Source: Actinomycetota bacterium
Lineage (GTDB): Bacteria > Actinomycetota > Acidimicrobiia > Acidimicrobiales > Aldehydirespiratoraceae
NCBI GenBank assembly: GCA_009937405.1
Contig: JAACCU010000006.1
Span: 1 to 42,333, forward strand
Length of the DNA stretch: 42,333 nt
Reading direction: 5' to 3'
The translations under genes and the position numbers were made by a program. Below, piece by piece: positions 29,501 through 35,539 of the stretch. Within the stretch, counting starts at the first letter, position 1. Each line of letters starts with the position of its first letter. The notes under the pieces were generated by a model, which did no database searches, was not told the DNA's origin, and saw only the letters and a list, made by a program, of their open reading frames with translations.

Positions 29501-31764
29501 GGAACGAGTCTGAGAGGTTGGGCGATCTCACCGTTCAGGAAGATCTGTTCGCTTCGCTCTCCGCGCTGGTCAGACAACTCTGGAAGCGCCTCGACGCCGA
29601 CCGGGCGCTGGGCATCGAGTTGGCGATGGCCGATCTTCTTCGCCAGTTGGCCACGTTCCTCACCGCTATCCCGGCCGAGGATTTTGGTGGCGACGAGCGG
29701 GCCCTTGGTTGGCTTGCCGACAAACTCGGCCTTGAGCACCTCTCTTTGTGGACGGGGGTTCTCGACCATGCGAACGTCACTGTGAGCCTGGCCGGCGCCT
29801 ATAGCTCAACGGGAGCGGTGATTTCAGATGATTTGAAACGCTTCGTTATCGGCATCGATGACCTCGAACTCAGCAGGTTGAAAAGCCCCGGAGTATGGGC
29901 GCCCGGTGAGGCTTGGTCCCGAGCCCAAGCCATGATCGAGTCGTTGGGCTATCGGGGTGACCGCCAAGCCGGGCTGGCTCGAAGCGAACAGTCCGAATCG
30001 GACAGCAACTATTTTATCTTTTCTCGCGACGGGTTCGAACCAATCACCGATTTCACGGTGTCGGTCCTCGATTCTGCGTTGGCGCTTGTGAGTCAGTATC
30101 TGGCTCGAGCGAGAGCGGAGCGTTCGCTGTTGACCTCGTTCGCTGCCGCGCCGATCGCTGTCAGTTTCCGTACCATGGAAATGACGTTCATCTCCTGCAA
30201 CGCCGCCTATGAACAACTCACCGGCCGCACGGCGAAGGAGATGGTGGGGACAGGCCTCGACCGTGTGGTGGTCCCCGAAGAGGTCGGCCCCATTCTCATC
30301 GAACTCGATCGTGACCTGGCCTCCGGCAAGATAGAGCGAGAGTCGAATTTCAAACGGCCTGACGGAACGACGCTTTGGGTCGATGTTCTGTCGACGGTGA
30401 CCACGGTCCCAGGTCAGACTGAGCCAGTCGTGATCACCTACGCCCAGGACAGGACCGAGCGGCGCCGCAGCCGGCAGCTCCTCGAATACCAGGCAAGCCA
30501 CGACGAACTGACCGGTCTGCCCAATCGCCGAGCCTTCGTCGACCAGACCAACACTGAACTCGCTCGGTCCAGCAAGTGCGCCGTGATCATGCTCGACCTC
30601 GACCGCTTCAAAGACGTCAACGATTTGCTCGGTCATAGTGCTGGCGATCAATTGCTGATCGCGTGTTCTGACCGCATCCGGCTTTCGCTGCGCCCGGGCG
30701 ATGCTGTAGCCCGGCTCGGCGGCGACGAATTCGCGGTCTTGTTGCGAGGGCCCGTCGATCCTGGTTCTGCCGGAGTCGTCGCAGAACGGTTGTTGCGTCT
30801 GCTGCGTGAGCCTGTCCGTATCGACAACGAAGAGGTACGCCCGTCCGCCAGTGTTGGCATCGCCATCCGTGAAGAGGGCGACAAGGTTGAGGATCTCCTA
30901 CGCTACGCCGACGCCGCCATGTACGAGGCAAAGGGTCTCGGCCGTGACCAGTGGGTTTGCTTCGATCAGCGGATGCGTGAAGCAGCCATTGTGCGCCTCC
31001 AGACGGAAACCGATCTTGGCCGAGCGGTCGAAAACGGCCAACTCGAAGTGTACTACCAGCCTGAATTCGATCTGAGAACAGGCGCCATCGTCGGCGCTGA
31101 AGCACTCCTCCGCTGGATCCACCCGGAACAGGGGGTCGTGCCCGCCAGCGGTTTCCTCAGTATCGCTGAGGAAACCGGACTCATTGTCAGCCTTGGCCGC
31201 TGGGCACTCGGTCAAGCCACTATGCAAGCCGCGGAGTGGCTCGCTCAGGGTCACGACATGGTTATACGTGTCAACATTTCTGCTCGCCAGCTCCGCAATG
31301 CATTGGTCGGGGAGGTGCAGGAGGCGCTCGCCGCAGCGAACCTGCCCACCCACCGACTATGCCTGGAGTTGACCGAGACCACGATCATGGATGATGTGGA
31401 CGGGTCCGCTCAGGTTCTCCAGCAGCTCCGTAAAATGGGCGTGAAGATCGCCGTCGACGATTTCGGCACCGGATACTCGTCCCTCCCATCTCTGAAGCGG
31501 TTACCTCTCGACATCTTGAAGATTGATCGAGCAATCGTCGCTGGTGTCAGCGTCGACCTCGACAACACCGACATCATGCGCTCAATTGTTGGGCTTGCGG
31601 AGATCTTGGGCCTTGACGTTGTGGCCGAAGGCATCGAGAATGAGAGCCAATTAGCTGAGCTTGTTCGGCTCGGTTGCCACCGTGGACAGGGCTTCCATGC
31701 GGGCCGCCCCGCTCCGGCTAACGAGATCGACCTGCTTCTCGGGATGGCCGGTCGGTTGGAATAG
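26578..31764 (+). CDS. 1728-aa multi-GAF/PAS/GGDEF/EAL signalling protein
   Basis: Repeated GAF-like modules; PAS; RPGD I-site plus RLGGDEF (30712-30732); EAL (31099-31107) with NISARQL, ELTETTI, DDFGTGYSSL, LKIDR, EGIE and GQGF conserved. Confidence 0.93.
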   Translation: MTPQYRRQSADKRDVRSFGSRRHEPEEYSSAWHREALALIEKSIERLENLDSADFEAELTSILQEFSETIGVTAMVECNGTVGDGVLWFDPESTSIDELRAWVEMFDALPQVNAMTTQTSANGRTAAIVPNPPGSFARFMMILASEKDGMTADAAGLCELMSLAVSSARWRAGSSREPAPGRGFSELVTSILRIEGNGGDDSEALREICELARSSFALGVVSYWSADGSMFTLLTKGVRTAAGSIDDNAPSVEVDLGASRELLEAGHMLVPLSFFGSKNTLDHPADAVALIVPTYGPGGVEGVVSLSSPSHREWSDVELRVVHAIVPSIQKVARRVHPPVNSSTLDAFNHATRRIGVAAMQMDFQDEEAFLGEVTSTMIELFGLRAASVWKQRDGEIERTYARDANGHKKTGERRVKIDLEWVGGMYDRGYGFADKVIFAESVDVHIENGQILTVPLTADRNDLCLLAFVGGGRQEWGSVEIDGVVALAAVVAQTLVRFAIGRAAAERLRLETLSHEIANMAVAAQREDIDDVYRKILVRITDFFGLSEAQAWSYLDNGAILRSVYRPDGRGQVEPGFSAPNPMHMPERGWAVIRLGQLTYPYRLDPPDTKILMVSYRPGLAPHGVLVFVDPQNRVWNDDEISYMQGIAATIGQLWDRMTLVEVLSSRLLEHQRRSQQILHQITATFIDSATLNVSEAMVASLEQVRSFIDCDSLALFELDHVTLQIECSHESTRDGQMLQSQYAPLNRDDPVIARVLDPADGPNWSIGELFGTDHNSVNLHVAPVVAGRDILALSALDLQGNSLDEESARMLASFTDILSQFRARLVVETNVRLRTEGDRLLREVASDFVARSVENADEGIYEAMERVGQLHACRSVGLWEFNDETGATRRLVWMADGIDDSEASPGRVEVDNPALKFAKTIETAKWFESPAEHWGDYTDTARFLCVAPIREDGEVVGCFSSETFRESVSTEMWNESERLGDLTVQEDLFASLSALVRQLWKRLDADRALGIELAMADLLRQLATFLTAIPAEDFGGDERALGWLADKLGLEHLSLWTGVLDHANVTVSLAGAYSSTGAVISDDLKRFVIGIDDLELSRLKSPGVWAPGEAWSRAQAMIESLGYRGDRQAGLARSEQSESDSNYFIFSRDGFEPITDFTVSVLDSALALVSQYLARARAERSLLTSFAAAPIAVSFRTMEMTFISCNAAYEQLTGRTAKEMVGTGLDRVVVPEEVGPILIELDRDLASGKIERESNFKRPDGTTLWVDVLSTVTTVPGQTEPVVITYAQDRTERRRSRQLLEYQASHDELTGLPNRRAFVDQTNTELARSSKCAVIMLDLDRFKDVNDLLGHSAGDQLLIACSDRIRLSLRPGDAVARLGGDEFAVLLRGPVDPGSAGVVAERLLRLLREPVRIDNEEVRPSASVGIAIREEGDKVEDLLRYADAAMYEAKGLGRDQWVCFDQRMREAAIVRLQTETDLGRAVENGQLEVYYQPEFDLRTGAIVGAEALLRWIHPEQGVVPASGFLSIAEETGLIVSLGRWALGQATMQAAEWLAQGHDMVIRVNISARQLRNALVGEVQEALAAANLPTHRLCLELTETTIMDDVDGSAQVLQQLRKMGVKIAVDDFGTGYSSLPSLKRLPLDILKIDRAIVAGVSVDLDNTDIMRSIVGLAEILGLDVVAEGIENESQLAELVRLGCHRGQGFHAGRPAPANEIDLLLGMAGRLE

Positions 31765-31808
31765 CTCGTCTTCGTTGAAAAATAAGGGGTCCCGCCCTTT
31801 ACAACATG

Positions 31809-31831
31809 GTGATTACAGTGGTGTAATTACA
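31809..31831. promoter_or_regulatory. Candidate operator upstream of whiB: repeated GTRATTACA containing palindrome TGTAATTACA
   Basis: GTGATTACA (31809-31817) and GTAATTACA (31823-31831); TGTAATTACA (31822-31831) is a perfect 10-bp palindrome. Confidence 0.4.
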
Positions 31832-31895
31832 TAAGTGGCAACGGGCGGAGGAGATTCGGGTTCGGATCTCTTGCGTTGCTATTTGGAGGACTCAC

Positions 31896-32189
31896 ATGGC
31901 CATTTATCACGAAACCGATAGCGAAGAGAAGTCCTGGCAGGACTACGCCAACTGTCTCGGCGTTGACCCTGACCTGTTCTTCCCCGAGCGGGGGGCCTCT
32001 ACTCGAGAGGCGAAAGAGGTGTGTCGCGGCTGTGTCGTGCGTGAAGACTGCCTTGAATATGCGCTGCAAAACGGCGAGAAGTTTGGCATTTGGGGTGGGA
32101 TGAGCGAGCGTGAACGCCGCCGCATCCGCCGCCAGCGTGCCCTCGCTCGTGTCGCTGCGGCTGCCCAGGTCGACACATTCTCCGCATAG
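31896..32189 (+). CDS. WhiB-family Fe-S transcriptional regulator (WhiB2/WhmD-like)
   Basis: NCLGVDPDLFFPE, CRGCVVREDCLEYAL, GIWGGMSERERRR; TTGGAGGA SD. Confidence 0.95.
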   Translation: MAIYHETDSEEKSWQDYANCLGVDPDLFFPERGASTREAKEVCRGCVVREDCLEYALQNGEKFGIWGGMSERERRRIRRQRALARVAAAAQVDTFSA

Positions 32190-32204
32190 GTGAAACTGGC
32201 TATA

Positions 32205-32220
32205 CGGACTGAAGAGTCCG
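32205..32220. terminator. Short hairpin CGGACT-GAAG-AGTCCG between whiB and tatA
   Basis: 6-bp perfect stem with GAAG tetraloop; no T-tract, so function uncertain. Confidence 0.35.
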
Positions 32221-32251
32221 GGCCTCATGCGACCTTTATAAAGCTTGCGCT

Positions 32252-32458
32252 ATGATCGCGTTCATGGGCAGCCTTTCCAGCAGTGAACTTCTTATTATTC
32301 TTCTGATCATTTTGCTGATCTTCGGCGGTGCGAAGCTGCCGAAGCTGGCTCGATCACTTGGCCAAGCACAGAAGGAATTCAAGACCGGCCTTAGCGAAAG
32401 CCAGTCTGACGAGAACGCGTCTGACAAGGGCGCGTCTGACAAGGCCGGCGACGCCTGA
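32252..32458 (+). CDS. tatA: Sec-independent translocase TatA/TatE family protein
   Basis: Single TM, LLIFGGAKLPKLARSLGQAQKEFKTGL. The start could be ATG 32264. Confidence 0.92.
   Translation: MIAFMGSLSSSELLIILLIILLIFGGAKLPKLARSLGQAQKEFKTGLSESQSDENASDKGASDKAGDA
32402..32446 (+). repeat. Three tandem 15-bp units in the tatA 3' end
   Basis: CAGTCTGACGAGAAC / GCGTCTGACAAGGGC / GCGTCTGACAAGGCC. Confidence 0.7.
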
Positions 32459-32506
32459 TCGTCGGCACTGCATATAAGTCCGATAGTCCCTGCCGGCGCT
32501 GAACTG

Positions 32507-33028
32507 ATGGCTGACAAGGCAGGCCGAATCCCAGAACCCGGTGTCCCGACATGGGACGGGATCGCCCGCGATCACCTCGGATTTATGTATTCCGTCGCCT
32601 ATCGGCTGGCGGGGAACCAATCCGACGCCGAAGACGTTGTGCAAGAAGCGCTCCTCCGCGTGAAACGTGGTTTGGAGAGCTACACCCCCGGCTCTCTTCA
32701 GGGATGGCTTGCCCGCATCGTGACGAACGTATTCCTCGACGAAACCCGGCGCAGAAAGCGCCGGCCCCAGACTCACCTCCCGGATGATCCGGATCGTGTG
32801 CTCGCCGGCGCGCCTGGCGCCGATGAAGCACTGGCGATGGAAACGTTGCCTGATCATCTCCAGAGAGCGATCGCGTCGCTCCCCGAAGAATTCCGTACCG
32901 CAGTCGTACTTTGCGATGTTGCCGGGCTCAGCTACGCAGAGATCGCCGAACAGCGCGGTGTCCCCGTCGGGACTGTGCGCTCCCGAATCCATCGAGGAAG
33001 GCTCCAACTTCGGGAGGTGTTGTCGTGA
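32507..33028 (+). CDS. ECF sigma factor, SigE-like
   Basis: YRLAGNQSDAEDVVQEALLRV (region 2) and LPEEFRTAVVLCDVAGLSYAEIAEQRGVPVGTVRSRIHRGR (region 4). Confidence 0.95.
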   Translation: MADKAGRIPEPGVPTWDGIARDHLGFMYSVAYRLAGNQSDAEDVVQEALLRVKRGLESYTPGSLQGWLARIVTNVFLDETRRRKRRPQTHLPDDPDRVLAGAPGADEALAMETLPDHLQRAIASLPEEFRTAVVLCDVAGLSYAEIAEQRGVPVGTVRSRIHRGRLQLREVLS

Positions 33029-33864
33029 ACATTGACGACGACCGCCTGAGCGCCTACCTCGACGACGAGCTCGCCTCCGCTGAACGGGACGAGGTCGATA
33101 CCGCGCTCGCTTCCGATCCGGCCGTGCAATCGCTGCTCGCCGAACTCGCCGAGATGAAGGCGGTGTTCGGTAGTTCGATGATCGAGCCTTCAAGAACGTC
33201 CATCAATCGCATGATCGGGGCCGTCGAACGAGCTGACGAGCCAAATCCGTTGGCCCCCTCATCAGTTGTCGACAGCGCCTCTCGCCGACGGGTGCCGACC
33301 TTCGCCGCTATCGCAGCGTCAGTCGTGATCATCGCCAGCGTGGTTGGTGGCGTCGGCGGGACCGCCTCGATCCCTGCGATTGGTGACCTTGTCGCCCGTC
33401 ACGAAGCAGCAGCATCAGTTCTTGACTCGGGGGCAGAGTTGGCGATGAACGACGATGCGATGCACGAGATGATGGACGAAGGTCCATCAATACCGGACGT
33501 GCTTGATCTGACCTACGCCGATCAAGATGGCTCGCTCGTGCACGCTGTCTTCGAATCGCCCGACGGTGTACTGCTCTCGCTCTTCCGCCAAGACGGTGAC
33601 GCTGACCTCAATGAGATCGGCACCGAAATGGGGACCGGGGAGATCATCGACATGGGTGGCCATGAGATGTGGGCCAGCGATATGGGTGAAACCCATGTCG
33701 CCGTCATCGACGGCGACGGTTTCACCTGGACCATCATTGGTAATGCCGAGGCCGATCACATGATGATCATGATGTCGGACCTGCCGGGGCGCTCGCCCAG
33801 TATTGGTGAGCGCATCGGCGACGTTGCCGACGCGATCATCCGTCCTTTCCGTCTCGGAAACTGA
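33025..33864 (+). CDS. Putative membrane anti-sigma factor, cysteine-free
   Basis: GTGA overlap with the sigma stop; LSAYLDDELASAERDEVDTALASDPAVQSLLAEL anti-sigma-like N-terminus; one TM segment (FAAIAASVVIIASVVGGVGG). Confidence 0.82.
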   Translation: MNIDDDRLSAYLDDELASAERDEVDTALASDPAVQSLLAELAEMKAVFGSSMIEPSRTSINRMIGAVERADEPNPLAPSSVVDSASRRRVPTFAAIAASVVIIASVVGGVGGTASIPAIGDLVARHEAAASVLDSGAELAMNDDAMHEMMDEGPSIPDVLDLTYADQDGSLVHAVFESPDGVLLSLFRQDGDADLNEIGTEMGTGEIIDMGGHEMWASDMGETHVAVIDGDGFTWTIIGNAEADHMMIMMSDLPGRSPSIGERIGDVADAIIRPFRLGN

Positions 33865-33876
33865 TTTTCGCAGAGG

Positions 33877-34113
33877 CTACGCAGCAGTCGCCAGCCGGCG
33901 CGCCCGCAGAATGCGGCGCCTCTGACGCTCAGAGCAGCCGCCCCACACGCCATGATCGATGCGGTTTCGCAACGCGTATTCCAGGCAGCGTTCCTGCATC
34001 GGGCATCCGTCGCAAATCTTCTTTGCAACTTCGACACCGACCCCATCAGAGGGGAAGAAGGTGTCAGGGTGTTGAGCGGCGCAGTTGCCTTTTGCCATCC
34101 ATTTGGTGTCCAT
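33877..34113 (-). CDS. WhiB-family Fe-S transcriptional regulator (second copy)
   Basis: NCAAQHPDTFFPSDG, CDGCPMQERCLEYAL, GVWGGCSERQRRRIL; AAGGAG SD. Confidence 0.95.
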   Translation of the reverse strand: MDTKWMAKGNCAAQHPDTFFPSDGVGVEVAKKICDGCPMQERCLEYALRNRIDHGVWGGCSERQRRRILRARRLATAA

Positions 34114-34295
34114 TCGGATCTCCTTGGTTGGGCCGCCGCCCAGCGGCCCGCTTCGTGCGTGGTAGTAGTACGCCCAGATCTGGGGTAAAGTTCCCGTAAA
34201 GCGTCTATCGGCTCATTCGCTTCACAATCCTGAGAACCCTTTCCCGACAATTCCACGACCCCGAGATCGTCGGTATCAAGCGGAATCCAGAGCAC

Positions 34296-34301
34296 TACAC
34301 T
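34296..34301 (+). promoter_or_regulatory. Putative leaderless -10 box (TACACT) for the small-protein/ROK/ppk operon
   Basis: TANNNT, 8 nt before ATG 34310. Confidence 0.5.
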
Positions 34302-34309
34302 TGGATTTC

Positions 34310-34594
34310 ATGACGGATACCCCAGAAGTCGCAGTCGAGGAACCCCCGATCGGGCAGGCAACTATCGTCTACCTCGGCCCCTCGGCCCCCCATTGGGAAA
34401 TTCGCCCGGTTTTCGGCGAACGAGCGGTCATGGACTCGTTCCGTGACCGAATAAATGCGCGTCTTTTGCTGCTGCCGCCCCACGATCCCCAATTTCGACG
34501 CAATCGTGAACGTGTTAACCGCGATGGTGAACGCGAAAATATTCTTGTCGAATGGGACCTCGGCTACCCCGAGGACGATGGGTCCCAAGGCTGA
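34310..34594 (+). CDS. Hypothetical protein, 94 aa, first gene of the ROK/ppk1 operon
   Basis: MTDTPEVAVEEPPIGQATIVYLGPSAPHWEIRPVFGERAV...; start placed at ATG 34310 by the leaderless -10. Confidence 0.65.
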   Translation: MTDTPEVAVEEPPIGQATIVYLGPSAPHWEIRPVFGERAVMDSFRDRINARLLLLPPHDPQFRRNRERVNRDGERENILVEWDLGYPEDDGSQG

Positions 34595-34603
34595 ACTTCG
34601 GCT

Positions 34604-35539
34604 ATGGCGACCATCGGTGTCGACCTTGGTGGAACAAAAACGATGGCGGTCCTTGTTGATGATGGCGTCGTGCAAGCCAAAGCCAAGAGGGCCACACCGG
34701 TCTCCGGTGGACCCGACGGGGTGATCGACACGATCGTCCGCGCTGTCACCAAGATTGATCCCGATGGTCGCGCCTCGGCGATCGGCATCGGTGTGCCCGG
34801 GCCCGTCATCCCCGGCACTGGGGTGCTTCCTGCCGCGCCAAACCTTCCCGGATGGGACCACGACGTACCAGTTGGCGACCTGTTGACTGAACGGCTCGGC
34901 CGGCGACCCATTGTGGTCGACAACGATGTCAACGTCGCCACGCTGGCGGAGCACCGTTTGGGAGCGGGGGTGGGTGTGGACAACCTGCTGGGTGTCTTCG
35001 CGGGCACGGGAGTCGGCGCCGGTCTGATCCTCGACGGGGTCCTCCGCCGCGGGCCCCGAGGTCTGACCGGTGAGATTGGGCACTCCTTCGTGGCCTTTCG
35101 TGACTTGACGTCAAATGGCCCCGGCCGGGGCGAACTCGACGACTACGCCGGACGACGATCCATGGAACAGAAAGCCCGTTGGCTGGTCGAACAGGGCGAA
35201 GACACCGTGCTCTTTGATCTCGCCGAAGGTGGGCGACTCAAGTCGCGGATCTGGGCCGAGGCGATGGATGCTAGTGATGCACTCTGCGCAAGGATTCTCG
35301 ACGAAGCGGCCGCCGCTCTCGCCGCGGCGATTGCATCAGCGATCGTCTTGATCGATCTCGAGCTTGTCGTGCTCGGCGGGGGACTGGTCGAACGTTTGGG
35401 TGAATCTTTCCGCAAACGGGTCGAAGAAAAACTCATGGAGCGTTCATTCGCCGGCATCGCCACTCCGATTTGTGCCCCAAAAATGGGTGACACTGGCGGC
35501 GCTATCGGCGCCGCCCTTCTTGTCGAGAGCTACGGCTGA
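34604..35539 (+). CDS. ROK-family sugar kinase (probable glucokinase), lacking the ROK zinc-binding Cys motif
   Basis: IGVDLGGTKTMAVLVDD, VVDNDVNVATLAEHRLGAG, GVFAGTGVGAGLILDG, GEIGHSF. Confidence 0.9.
   Translation: MATIGVDLGGTKTMAVLVDDGVVQAKAKRATPVSGGPDGVIDTIVRAVTKIDPDGRASAIGIGVPGPVIPGTGVLPAAPNLPGWDHDVPVGDLLTERLGRRPIVVDNDVNVATLAEHRLGAGVGVDNLLGVFAGTGVGAGLILDGVLRRGPRGLTGEIGHSFVAFRDLTSNGPGRGELDDYAGRRSMEQKARWLVEQGEDTVLFDLAEGGRLKSRIWAEAMDASDALCARILDEAAAALAAAIASAIVLIDLELVVLGGGLVERLGESFRKRVEEKLMERSFAGIATPICAPKMGDTGGAIGAALLVESYG

Noticed and set aside
32911-33024. Upstream extension of the anti-sigma ORF
   Set aside because: Lies inside the sigma factor in another frame; GTG 33025 overlapping the sigma stop is the likely start.
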